A stretch of 64,000 nucleotides of DNA, taken from Tetrastigma voinierianum. Lineage: Eukaryota; Streptophyta; Magnoliopsida; Vitales; Vitaceae. Both the position numbers and the translations under genes were made by a program. This document shows, piece by piece, positions 36,778 to 48,010 of this stretch. The stretch lies in NCBI GenBank assembly GCA_016808115.1, contig JAEQBH010000659.1:310001-374000 (forward strand), written 5' to 3'. Under the pieces are notes generated by a model that was not told where the DNA came from, ran no database searches, and saw only the letters and a program-made list of their open reading frames with translations. The first letter of the stretch is position 1; every line of letters begins with the position of its first letter.

Positions 36778-37870
36778 AATTCAGCTACCAACAGAAAGAA
36801 GCCAAGGATCGACAATGGTACTACATCCGACACCCATTATCATAAGATGAGTCGATTCATTATAAGGAGATGTGTACCGTGGCGCAAAGCAAAGCAAGAT
36901 TGATTTTGCAGTGAGAAAGAATGTCATGCATCACCATATATGGAGGACATTTCTGCAGAGATAAAAACACCCAATAAAAACTCCTCCACTGCAGGATCCC
37001 GGTGGTGCACTGTTGGCTGTAATGTGGGAAGGATTTTACGGGCTTTTTCCAGTTTCATTTGGGAAATATATACATAATTCCCAAATCTGTGGATTATGTA
37101 TCAAATGGGTAGAGAGACAAGCAGCCTTGTCCAAAGAATGATGCCAGTTACGCTTGTGGGATTTTTACAGTTGGAACAATCTTAACTATAATTAGTGACG
37201 TGAGGGAGCCATTTTGCAACAAGGTGTCGGACAAACCTCGGCTTCAGCAGATACGTATCAAACACATACGAGCTTGGCTATCATCCTCAAACAAATGGGC
37301 AAGCTGAAATTAACGCGCAAAGGCAGCACCCGAAAGAACAAGTCCTTTATGAAGAGATCGCTCAAGCTTGACGACGCACTGAAAGCACAGCTTAACTCCG
37401 CTTTAAATTCATCGGAACCTCATATAGGCTCGTTTCCTCGAAAAACCTGTCACCTACCTTTGAAAGCTAGAATATAAGGCTATGTGGGTCATCAAGAAGC
37501 TTAATTTTGATTTTAAAAGCCTATAGAAGAGAGTTACTCCAAGAAATGAGAATGGAAGAGTTTGAGAATGTCATGATGCCAGAATTTACAAGGGACAAAC
37601 AAAAATGGGCACAGATCAATCTAATTTGAGGAGGGAATTCAAGGTAGGGAGACGTCTTCGTTATTCAACTCCAGACCAAGATTCTTTCCGTGAGTTTAAA
37701 TCCAAATGGAGCGAGACCATTTACGCAGTATCGCTACCACGCCAAAGGCAAGACATCAAACCAGCAATCATAGAGGAGTTCGTTAATGGTCAGAGATTAA
37801 AGAACTATCTTAGGTGTTGCAATAGAAGAATAAACCTCTTTCTTCAACAAAGGAAATTGAAGAAACAGTA
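36778..37870 (+). pseudogene. Element C integrase, remaining part after D
   Basis: The gene resumes with SYQQKE near 36,783. The core is decayed, but near 37,265-37,310 the conserved xYHPQTNGQAE block can be read across a frameshift, and the 37,214-37,477 frame ends the core with SLKLDDAL near 37,360. Near 37,440-37,510, CHLPLKAR and IKKLNFDF equivalents follow. The C-terminal region near 37,680-37,830 reads EFKSKWSETI and VNGQRLKNYL, matching the family's LRSRWSGPF and VNGQRLKPY. Stops and indels throughout. Confidence 0.8.
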
Positions 37871-40800
37871 ACAATGGCGCCAGTAAAGTCCAACTAAAGA
37901 CTAAAAATTTCCAGCGCTTTGTGGGAAGGCAAATCCACACCCTTGATTTTTAAAATTTTGTTTTTCTTGCTATAGCTTGCTGTGGTGTTTAAATTTCTAA
38001 TAGCTTAATTTGATTTTATTCATTATCGATTAAAGAAGGTAAACAATTTTTTAGTTTTACAGACAATGAAGATTGTGTAAAGGAGTATTCAATCAAACTT
38101 CAACGCATAAGAGACCACAAAAAGATATTTAATTTGATTTTAAACAGTCTCGATATAAGACAGATTGAAAGTTCGGGGGAATTTTTATCTCTTTGTTTTT
38201 TGGTGCTAGTTTTGAATGATAGTGGAAGCGTTAAATTTCGCGCATGATGAAGATGAGTCGAAGTCAGAGTCGTTTTGATCAGAATTGAATAAATTGAAAA
38301 TTGATGTGAATTTTAGGTGTTATGTTTGGGTCGCAACATTAATAATCTCAAAAGTTGCAAACCAAGAATTGCTCGTGAAAAATAAAGTGGAAAAGAAAGT
38401 CAAAATAATGAAACTGAGAGGGGCCACGATTTAAATAATAGCTGTGTTTATGATGTAACACCATTTTTCCTCAATAACATATTTAGGTCAACCAAAATTT
38501 TGCAAAGTCGTGACTTAATAGTCCTGAAGTCAAATGAGCAGGTTAACCTCTATTTCTTTACGCCCAACAAGAAAAAATAAAATTAATTAGTTCACACTTA
38601 GAGGCGTTCAATAGTTAATGCGCGTCGTGACTCCATAGCGCCAAGGTCATGACACAAACTCTAGCGTCATGTTACACCAAATTCCATTAGACTTAATTCA
38701 CCCAAACCTTTCGCCGCATCATTCATTCGTAATCTTTGAAATAAATAGTTATTAATGGTAGAAAACAAAATCAATGTCTGGAGCTGAACGAATTGGTTTA
38801 AGATGCCTAGTTTCGGTGGGAGAATACTTAATAAATTCAAGAAAACGATCAATATTCTCACCAAATGCCCAAAACCTCCATTGAAATATCAAAAGAGTAA
38901 AGAATTGAAACCTCATTCAACGGCCCTATAGAAAATTTAAAGAGCACAATAAATGGCCTCGTTTCTTCCTGGCACTGCAAAATCACTATAAATGATGCTG
39001 GATAATAAAGTGAAAAACAAAACAAAGAGAATGAAAGAGTAAGTGGAGAATGAGAGTAAAGAAGAGCTTCATACGTGGAATAGCCAGAGTTTATGGAATG
39101 AATGGAGTCGGAAAACAAACCAATTCCATTCCTTATTCCATAAAACGCCAGGTAATCAAGAGAGTGGTCGTGGGATGGAAGGGAATAAGAAGAAGCGGTT
39201 AATTAACCCAATGGAATCAGTGGAAGCTCCAATTTAACGACCTTGTTAACAAATTTAATCACTCTTGAGGAGTCAAGGTCTCGTGGAACTAAATTTGAAG
39301 AAGGAGCGCAAACCTCCTTCGGGAAGATCTAGGATTTTAGATCAAGAAATATAGAGTTTTTCTCTCGAATTCTTATTATAGTCTTATTCCAGAAGAAAGC
39401 AGATTATACACACGAAATGTTTTGATATTTGAATAAAATTCTCTGACTTTTACAAATTGATTGTTTATGATATCTGAATTTTGTTTCGTGTCATTTTTCT
39501 TTATGTGTAAGAATCAACAAATAATTCGTTTTTCTCAAGAACGTAAATTCAGAATAATCGTATGAACTATTAGTCGGAAATGGTATTGCCTCGCATTGCT
39601 TAACTTTTAGTTTAGTTTGGTAAGAATTGGAAAATTGGTTATCATTGATGAACAAAAACACTGATGAAATAATGTGTAAGTAGAGACAAGAAATAAATAT
39701 GTAAAGCCTTGCAAGAAATAATACACTGTCAACAAAACTATATATGAAACTGACAGAATTGGGAACATCTTCCGGGAATTCAGGATTGAGAGTCCATGAT
39801 CCTAGAACTTGTTTCATTATTGATTGAGGCGAAATCTAGGTGAAACAGAAGCCAACAAGAAATGATAGAGGCCATCCTTATGAGATTGAGCTTTTCTAAG
39901 CCTACCCTCAATAAAAGTGCTGTTATGTTCTCAGCTCTTGATTCGAGCAAAATAAGCCTTATTTCTTCAATAAAAAACAACAAATTAAAACCCGAATTCT
40001 CCTCGCACAAACTCTAAAGAAAGAGCCCATATTATCTAGTTTCTAGTTCAGAAAAAGTTTACTATACCTTCTAAAGGAAGAAAGTTCGTGGGGAAAAATA
40101 TTTCCAAATTTTTACAATGAAGGAGGCGCGGCAAAGAAGCGTACTTAGTGAAATAAGGAATGTTTTGTCTTCGCGGCCTATTTCCTCAACAATTAAGCTC
40201 GTAGTGGGGTGTTTTAATCTAGCACCCTAATGCCAACCGGTATGGGAGTTGTTCAAAGTTCTCAAGAGTAATAAAGCTCACAAAGACAAAAAAACATTGC
40301 AATCATTCCCACCCCTAGAAAAACAAAAGCAAAGGAGTTTAAGAAACAAAGGAACCGGCCCGAATAAAGCATATTATACATGAAATTGAAATCTCAAAAG
40401 AATTCAACATGAAGATGAATCGTACAAGATCAAGAGAATTAGCAAGCAATGTTAAAAAGGTGCAAGTCAGCGCAACAAGTATGAGAAAAGGTGGGAAAAC
40501 TTTCAGTGATTTACAACTTAAATTTTCCATTATCTACCCAATTACCTAAGCCCAACATTTACAAGCCAAGCCCAAAGACCTCATTGATTTTGGCGTCGAT
40601 TTACCTACCACATTAGCTTAGATCATGAAAACAAGCCTACGGACTTTACATCGCTTCAAGAAACCCGTATATTAACTAAACCAACAACATGAAGATGAAA
40701 AGGGATTGAAGACCGCACACACACACACGTAACAAAGACTTGTCGAATAAACCATTTAAATACATTAGTTTATCAAGCAAATTTTGTGATAGAAGTATAC

Positions 40801-40993
40801 CATGTTCTATTCCCGAACTCCAAACTCGTAAATTTACCGATGTTGGTGCATTCTTAATTCCGCATCGTAGTGTGGAAATGAGAAAGCCTCCGTATGAATC
40901 AGAAAATGTCCTTAAAAAATTTTCTAAGATTATCGTTTGAGAACAAACAATTTTATTTCTTGTTTGACAAGAAATTCTCTTAAGTTTACAATT
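37870..40993 (+). other. Element C post-pol region, 3.1 kb, unassigned
   Basis: In Athila-like elements this interval holds an ORF2 and the 3' leader. Here I can follow no long open frame. A T-rich intron-like stretch lies at about 37,945-38,070. 'gtcgcaac' and 'gtcgtgac' motifs like those of the C LTR appear at 38,330, 38,505 and 38,625. A (CA)n run sits at 40,717-40,728. Some of this could be a further decayed insertion. No clear purine tract precedes the right LTR. Confidence 0.35.
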
Positions 40994-43739
40994 TGATGAG
41001 TCTAAAAACTCATTGTGATTTTTAATCCATTTTCCTCGGCTTATTATGAGATAAAATGTTGATCTCTCCGTTTTGAGCCAAGAAAAGTGATGCACTCAAA
41101 TTTCACTAGAAAATATACAGTAAACTCAAATTTTAGCAAAAATAAGAAAGAAATCAGCCCGCAAGAGGAACGAGGTCGAACTCGAATGCATGGCCGTGAT
41201 TAATGCTCTCGCCCTACCATTCCGTGTCACGCATCAACAAATTCGCTCAAGAAGAAATCAAAACTTGGAACAAGCCGAAGCGAAAACTTGAACAAGTGAT
41301 CGTGACTTGAAAAGGAGGTGCGACGAAAATGTGGTCGATCTTAAAGGAAACGATCGATGAAGAAATTCGTATCGCGACATCACTTTGATGTCGCGACACA
41401 AGATATGAATGATGGCCAGAGGACACCACTCAAAGGTCAAACCAAGAATCCATCTATGAAGCCCGCGAGAGGTCTTTGCAAAGAAAGAGGTTGCAACTGG
41501 TTTTTAATAAAGGTTCCATTTCATGTTGCGACATCACTACTATGTCCTGACGTAAAGCAAGAAGATTTAAGTCTTGACCAAAGATAGAATTTGAAGGAGT
41601 GCTTGGCTTTGTGGCCTAATAGAAGCACTTGCAAGAGGCGAACTTCTGAACCTTTTACAAGTCGAGATCGGAAATGATGTGTGACCAATTTAGATCGCGA
41701 CACGAAGAAGCGAGCGAAGAAATTGATGTCGTGACATCTGGCAAAGATTAAACACAGAAATAAGTGGGAAGAAGGAAATTAGTTTACAACGTAGAACTAA
41801 GTTTGCAAGCGAAGAAAGGAATGGGAAGCCCAAAGCGCGACATAAAATTGAAAGATGAGGAACAAGAAGACCGCAAACACAATTGCGACAAGGAATCGAG
41901 TCACACAACATGAAAGTCATCATACGAAGCGAAAAGTGGTGCAACAGCCCGGCGTCGTAACTTCGGAGAAATTGCAGGAGAAAAGGAAGAAAATGATAGC
42001 CATTGACATGGCGAATCGCGCGACATCAACAGCGAAGAACATTGAACAACAAATGAAGTCGCGACCACACGATGTCATGACCAGATCAAAACATTGAAAC
42101 AGCCCAACCCAAAAGAAGAGGTCGCGTGATCATGGCCAATCAAAACGAGTCATGTCGCGACATGTCGACTTGAGAATCATGACTGGATATTAATTTTGGG
42201 CTTTTCTTTGGATTTCCACTGGAGCATTTTGGGGATTAGATTTGAGTGCTACGTATAAATAGATAGCTTTAGAGATAGTAAACCCGACTTGAGTCTTCCT
42301 TTACTCGACAAGGTGAAAGAAGAGGAACTAGGTGTATATTTTAGGGTAGAATTTTATTTTTTTATTTTTAGTTTAATTTTTCGGTTTGAATCTATGACGT
42401 GCGAGAGGCAGTAGAGCTGGATTTTTAGTTATGTTATTTTCTTAAGTATTCTTGCTGAGAATTTATGAAATACAAATAATTTGCCGATTCATTTCTTCCG
42501 GTTTTATTACAATTACTATAGTGGTTGTGCGTGATCGGTGCTCCTGTGGTCGCAATGCGTGTCAGGCAGACTCTGGCGGATTTGATTTATTTAGTTACAG
42601 TCTTTCTACCTGATTCACGGAGAATTAATTTGGGTTCAGTTTTTTACTTAATGTCGGTGTCGTTTTAATGGATAAGTTCCCGATGGTAGTACCCTCACAG
42701 CTGCAGTTCAGGGGAATGTATCTTATACGATATCGGGATGCCCTCTGCGTGACAAGACGGAGATTCTTGAGAGTTAGAGAGCATTCTTTTACAGGTATGT
42801 TCTAGGCTACCATTGGCGGCTTTGTTGAAACTCAGAGTTCATTTTGATAATCCCAGTGGCTCATAATTGAAGTTGGGCATGTATTTAGCGTATTATAAAT
42901 AATGGGAGAGTTCACCTTAATCCTCACGAGGGTAAGTTCCAGTCCCAGTCTTCAACAGATCTAATCCAAGGGAAAGGATGAACCCATAGATCACGAAGGT
43001 TGAGCCACCAATTGAGTAGTAGAAATTTGCGAAAATCCTTAGAGGTAAAGCCAAAAGTTCTGTTTGTCCCGGCGAAATGGAGTGTGAAGTATTGAAGAAA
43101 AACACCCGGATCTTGCAGAAAAATTTGGAATCTGGTGCTATTTGGTTAGATCTTGTCTTGAGATAAAAACGAGGATATCTAATCGGTGAATATGGAAAAT
43201 CGATTCAGCAATTAGGGAAATCTTGGACAAAACGAGATCCATACATAAAAGCGAAGCGATGGATTACAGTCTTTGAATTATTGTTCATTGTATTTCGATG
43301 ATGGTTTCGTTTCTCTGAAGCTGATTGATCCATTCTTTTATAGACAATTTATTTTTATTGATTACTTTTGTTTTAGCTTAATTTGAATATATTCAATAGT
43401 ATAGGGATTTTTAATTTGTCTTTGTTTAGATAAAACCTTCATTATGAGTTTGAGTCGAATAGTATGAAATTTTAGTAGTTGGGGTAGTTGATGCGTAATT
43501 AAGCTATCAATCTACGTAGGAATGATACGGACTTACATTGATTTTACTACTTGTATGACTTTTGTGCACTTGCGGTGTCATAGACTTGACCCTTATTTTT
43601 AAATCATAAATGATTAAGAAAATATTTATCACCCATGAAAATTATCGAAGTTACATGTATCACGAGAGAAGTGTAAGGCTCTTTGTAATTATGTTAATTT
43701 GAGGGGTTTTAGTCACATATAGAAAAAGGGAAGCGAGCA
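40994..43739 (+). repeat. Element C 3' LTR
   Basis: It opens TGATGAGTCTAAAAACTCAT and ends AAGCGAGCA. It matches the 5' LTR over its first about 975 bp and last about 900 bp. The middle (41,970-42,835) differs from the left copy and contains TATAAATA at 42,254. GTCGCGAC copies at 41,390 and 42,154; the latter lies in the palindrome CATGTCGCGACATG. Confidence 0.83.
42254..42261 (+). promoter_or_regulatory. TATA box of C 3' LTR
   Basis: TATAAATA in 'gctacgtataaatagatag', downstream of the GTCGCGAC cluster and upstream of the R/U5-like part. No equivalent is seen in the 5' LTR. Confidence 0.55.
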
Positions 43740-44540
43740 ACATTGCCTTGAGGTTAAAATAACAATTAAAAAAATTGTCTACTCTTGGAGTTTGTGAAAT
43801 CTTTAAGCCACGAAGTACCTGCAGTCTCAGTCGTAGACCCGACTTTGCCTTTTTGCTCAGGAAAATATCTGGGTCCAGATTTTTATTAAATGAGAAAGAA
43901 ACGAAGAGAAGAAAAAATAAAAATACAAATCCTCTCTCCACGCCCTCTCTGTCTCTCTCCGTCCGCCCCCCTCCTTTTAACGTTTTGATTTTATCTTTTT
44001 TTTATAATTATTATTATTATTATTTAGATAAATGATTTCATTACCTGTTAAGTTAAAATTTCATCCCAAAAAAATCTTATTTCTTTACTGAGTTCACTTT
44101 ATTGTAAATGAAGCTTAGATCAATGAATTTCTGAATTAAATTTTTTTAAATCTAGATCTTTGAAGTCATTGTCGAATTATCACCAAAATCTTAAAATATT
44201 TTAGTGTCTCGAGAATTCGAAAATTTCTAGATACATTTAGATTTATGAGGGCGAATTTAATATGCCTTGATTCGTTTCATCATCAGAGATCTGAAATTTT
44301 CTAGGCTTCTTGAACCATTATGGTAATTTATTATTATTATTATCCTTTTAAAATTTCATAATTGCTTCCACCTCTACTTTCTGGTGCAAAAATGCCTGTT
44401 CTTTGAAAACTTTATAATTTCAACCTTAAAAACAACTTTCAAAAATTCTATTATGGCACTAAAATAATTAAGGAAGCCCTTGGTGCACATATGTGACCCT
44501 ACGATTACACATATCGTACACCCTCTCGGGACGGGGCTTT
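43740..44540 (-). repeat. Element A 5' LTR, second part
   Basis: It aligns with 13,658-14,488: 'gagaaagaaacgaa', 'cacgccctctctgtctct', 'cccttggtgcacatatgtga', 'acaccctctcggga'. It follows directly after C's right end. Confidence 0.85.
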
Positions 44541-44544
44541 ATAA

Positions 44545-45033
44545 TAACCTTTTACAGGTGGTTAATGAAACTAGGGTAGGTTTGCACGATAAGGGAGTTA
44601 TGCAGTTTCTCTACGAGGCCATGCAAGCCCGAGTGTACCTACAGTGTATGGCTAGCTAAAGGTGGAAGAAAAGATTGAATACCGGGAGACTTTAACTAAC
44701 TTGACCGCTAATCATTGCTTGTAGACTTCATCTGTGTCAGTGGCATTAGGCGGTTTTTGATTTTCAACTTGAAGGTTAGCGAAACCACAAAAAAATGGAG
44801 TGCAAGAATTGTTGCAAATGAGTTAAGCTGCATTTAATGCGATATGTATAGGTGTGTGTCGCTGGGGCACTGACTTTTTCAAAAAACGGCTTTCTTAAAA
44901 GAAGTATGAAATACTTAAACATCTGAAAATGGGCTTTGCTTACATGTAGTGGAACTTCAAGTGTAAAACACAGTATCTAAAGTATAAAATCACTTCCTTC
45001 ATTAAATCTCCCCAGCCCGAGTGTCTTAATTAT
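44545..45033 (-). other. Element I 3' leader (proximal part)
   Basis: Downstream of the ORF2 stop on the minus strand. It contains 'gctggggagatttaatgaag' just after the stop, similar to the sequence following ORF2 in Athila-like elements. No other feature is seen. It continues at 374-970 on the far side of A. Confidence 0.5.
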
Positions 45034-45229
45034 TACTTGATGGTGCTTCGGAGATCTGGAAAGGTAGTGGAGAAGTACTCACCTCTCTGCTATCGATGGC
45101 CCAGGTGAAGGGCGTCCTCGGTCTGGACGAGTGAGGTGCTCTTGGAGGGTGGGCATATTCTTTGTAGTTGCTGGGACGTCGAGGAGTGCAGCCCAGGGGC
45201 TGGAGGTGAAGAGGCAGGTCTGTGAAGCG
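45034..45229 (-). pseudogene. Element I ORF2, C-terminal piece
   Basis: The minus-strand frame ends SEAPSSNN then stop codons near 45,034. It continues upstream exactly across the solo LTR H into 49,484, where the sequence reads LGLPVISPYVPAQAISAP. Proline- and serine-rich. It is part of the extra ORF of Athila-like elements, sometimes called env-like; its role is unknown and I see no membrane segment here. Confidence 0.55.
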
Positions 45230-46779
45230 AGGAGATGTGACATCGAAATATGCCTGGTCGTTTTAGGCATTTTTAAGGTATTTTGTAAACATAATTTGAA
45301 GACGTTTAGTAGTGAAATGCGAGAAACATGGCAGTGAAACCGGAGGATTTTATAAGGAATTAAGGACAAATTGTAATTTGTCCAAGGGAAAACTAAAGTC
45401 ATAGTTGATGAGAATAGAGGCAATCTGATTTTAGAGACTTGGGTAAATAGTCAAAATGGAAGCCCAAAAAAAGCAAATAAAGCGAATAAACCCAATGGGT
45501 TTGGAGGCAACACATGGCCATAGCAAACATGGGATTTAAAGACCCAGGTGGTCTCCATTTTTGGGGAGAGAAATTTAAACGGATGGGAGAAGGAGAGAAG
45601 AAGAAGAGGAAGGAGAAGAAGGAAGAAGGAAAGCCCAGTGAGGTCTGGAACTACAAAATTTGAGTATGAATCTTTGGTTTTGCATGATTATGATCTTACC
45701 CAAACCTAGGGTTTTGCTAGGGTTTCATCTTAACCCAAAGATTATGGAAAGTAAGGTGGGTAGAACCCGTATAGCCTGAGATGGTTATAGAATCATCATT
45801 TTAGGTTGGATTCATGTTTAAAATGTAAGTAAATGAGTTAGGGTTTAGAACAAGCCCTACTTAACCTTTATGATTGGGTTGTGTATGGGTCATAACCCAT
45901 ATAGATAAGTTTGAGGAAGTAATTCATGATGGATTTTTGAAATAGATAAGTAATGCTGAAAATTGAGTAGAAAAGAGTTCCTGAGATATATGGAATGATT
46001 TTGATGTGTATCATTTTGAAGTGTAGGGAGTTAATTGGGTATCAAAATATGGAAAAATGGGTGAAAAACACACATTACGGGCAGTTTCGGTGACATGGTA
46101 CACCTTGAACTATAGGTACACTTTGGAGACCGGTCATTTTTGACAGTGTCTGTACATGTTATGCGTGTCTGGGGTACACCTGTTCTACTTTCCCAAATTT
46201 CGACAGTTTTAGTATTTTATTGTATAACTTCCCTCATTTCTTATACATTTTGATGATTCAAGTGGCCAATTAAAATAGACTTCAAGGAAAATCAAACATA
46301 AAGAAATAAGCCTCATGGAAATTCTGATCTAAGTGGCCCTAAAAATTCATAAAAGTGGGACCGTATATGACAAATTCTGGTTCGACTTTGAACATAAGAG
46401 TAGTCTAGGTTGTTTGAGACCGTGGCAGGTTTGATTACTCCGAATTGGAGTGATTGCAGTTGGAGAAGAACCCTCGGTACCTTATCTTTAAGAGTACAAG
46501 AATGGTGTCAAATATGGGTTAAGACCACAGGAGGAAGAATTAGTAGTATAAGTTTGCTTTGTTCACATTGTAATCAGGATGGCAGGCTTCAGTTTGGCAT
46601 GAAAAGACCATAACTTTAGTTTGGATGATCCCGATTCGATTGATTCCAATTCTAAGTAAAGTAGATTCATAGAGGAATAAGAATATATGAAGGAGGTGTG
46701 ATTTCATAGAAATCATACTTCACAAGAATATGAAGTGCCATGTGTAATAGGCTAGAAACAAGGAAAATGTAGAAAATGA

Positions 46780-47130
46780 ATATATGAATAAGTATACATG
46801 AATGAGTATACATGAATGAGTATAAGTGAATGAGTATAAGTAAATGAATTTATGAATGAGTATACATGAATGAGTATATGAAATGAGCACATGATTGAAT
46901 ATGTAAATTAGTATATGAATGAGTATACGTAAATGAGCATATGAATGAGTACACGTGAATGAGTATACGTGAATGAATATATGAATAAGTATACATGAAT
47001 GAGTATACGTTAATGAATATATGAATAAGTATACATGAATGAGTATACATGAATGATTATACGTGAATAAGTATATGAATGAGTATATGAATGAGTATAT
47101 ATAAATGATCACATGAATGAGTATGTGATT
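46780..47130. repeat. Short tandem repeat 'gaatgagtatacat' in H
   Basis: A degenerate array of 12-16 bp units based on 'atgaatgagtata' with 'cat' or 'cgt' variants, about 25 copies. It produces a spurious His/Tyr/Ile/Ser-rich frame on the minus strand. Confidence 0.9.
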
Positions 47131-47399
47131 GAGTATATCTTTGAAAAAATAATACGAAAGTGAATATGGAATTGAAATGTGATATTTGGCTCGAATGAAT
47201 GTGAATGACTGTGTGGGACGGGATTCATCAGCGAATCCGTCATAAATGTAATCAGTGAATATGAAATCGAAATGTGATATTGGCAGAATGAGCGTAAATA
47301 ATAATAAGGCGGGATTCGTGCATGGAACCGTCATAAATGTAAATTGAATGATATGAAGAATAAACCGCCTGACGGGATGCACTAATCGGCATATGTCAC

Positions 47400-48010
47400 G
47401 AAGGCACCCCGAGATTATCCAATGTCCCACTTGGCGGGATGCACTAATCGACATCCGTCATGATGGCGTATGGCATTGAAGAAATGTCCCACTTGGCGGG
47501 ATGCGCAATCGGCATCGGAGTCTTGATGGCTGTCAACATTAATTGATACCACGTGTCGGTGCACCATGACATCGGCATGATGGGAGACCGAATAATTGAT
47601 ACCGCGTGTGGGATGCGCAAACGGCATCGGCATGATGGGAGGCCAGAATAATTGATACCACGTGTCGGGTTGCGCAAGCGCGACATCCGTGATGGAATAG
47701 AGATAATTGATACCCGCGTGTCGGGATGCGGCAGCATCTGGCGCGATGGGAGACCAAATGGTGATACCGCGTGTCGGGTGCACCAAAAGGGTATCCGGCG
47801 TGATGGGGCAGAATAATTGATACCACGTGGCCGGGGTGCACGAAGCGGCATAGGCATGATGAGTGATCGAAGTGATACCACGTGTGGCATTCGGCATGAT
47901 GGGGGACCAAATAATTGATACCACGTGTCGAGGTGCATAAGCGAATCCCTAAATCATGATGGGGCCAGAATAATTGATACCACATGTCGGGTGCAACATC
48001 ATCGGAGTCA
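47400..48010. repeat. 54-bp minisatellite in H carrying CACGTG cores
   Basis: About nine units of the form 'aattgataccacgtgtcggg' + 'tgcacaagcggcatc' + 'ggcatgatgggagaccag', beginning near 47,549, 47,599, 47,653, 47,707, 47,761, 47,818, 47,872, 47,916 and 47,976. Two longer related units with 'aatgtcccacttggcgggat' precede them. Five units contain an exact CACGTG. The array spells overlapping minus-strand reading frames that are not genes. Confidence 0.9.

Larger units (their letters stand above)
22551..43739 (+). mobile_element. Element C: Athila-like retrotransposon, split by D
   Basis: Both LTRs open TGATGAGTCTAAAAACTCAT and end in a 'gaggggttttagtc...agaaaaagg' block. A tRNA-Asp-like primer site follows the left LTR. 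Gag, protease, RT, RNase H and integrase run left to right. The target duplication is ACATT: 43,740-43,744 on the right, and 22,543-22,547 on the left with three extra bases before the TG. Without D the element is about 13.9 kb, large but within the Athila range. About 3.1 kb after pol (37,870-40,993) is not recognised. Confidence 0.85.
971..44539 (-). mobile_element. Element A: Tekay/Del-like chromovirus on the minus strand, heavily invaded
   Basis: A Ty3/gypsy element with gag-protease-RT-RNase H-integrase reading right to left between 20,464 and about 14,530. It is flanked by LTRs that are each split by another element. Its 3' LTR is 971-1,254 plus 11,954-14,488; its 5' LTR is 20,641-22,550 plus 43,740-44,540. 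Without guests it would be about 10 kb, normal for this clade. It has a purine tract (14,489-14,506), an initiator-Met-type primer site (20,630-20,640), and a candidate TATAA target duplication (966-970 and 44,540-44,544), though the outermost LTR bases look eroded. It lies inside the 3' region of element I. Confidence 0.82.

Noticed and set aside
40740..40940. 66-codon plus-strand frame before the right LTR of C
   Set aside because: No motif recognised and no support from a second copy; could be an ORF2 tail but cannot be shown.
46720..47454. 244-codon minus-strand frame rich in His, Tyr, Ile and Ser
   Set aside because: It is the translation of the 'gaatgagtatacat' tandem array; periodic residues mirror the DNA repeat.
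47415..47985. Three overlapping minus-strand frames of 148-169 codons
   Set aside because: They come from the 54-bp minisatellite, whose unit is a multiple of three and stays open in several frames.
47400..48010. Possible CRISPR-like array
   Set aside because: Units are directly tandem without unique spacers, lie inside a plant LTR, and diverge like a minisatellite.
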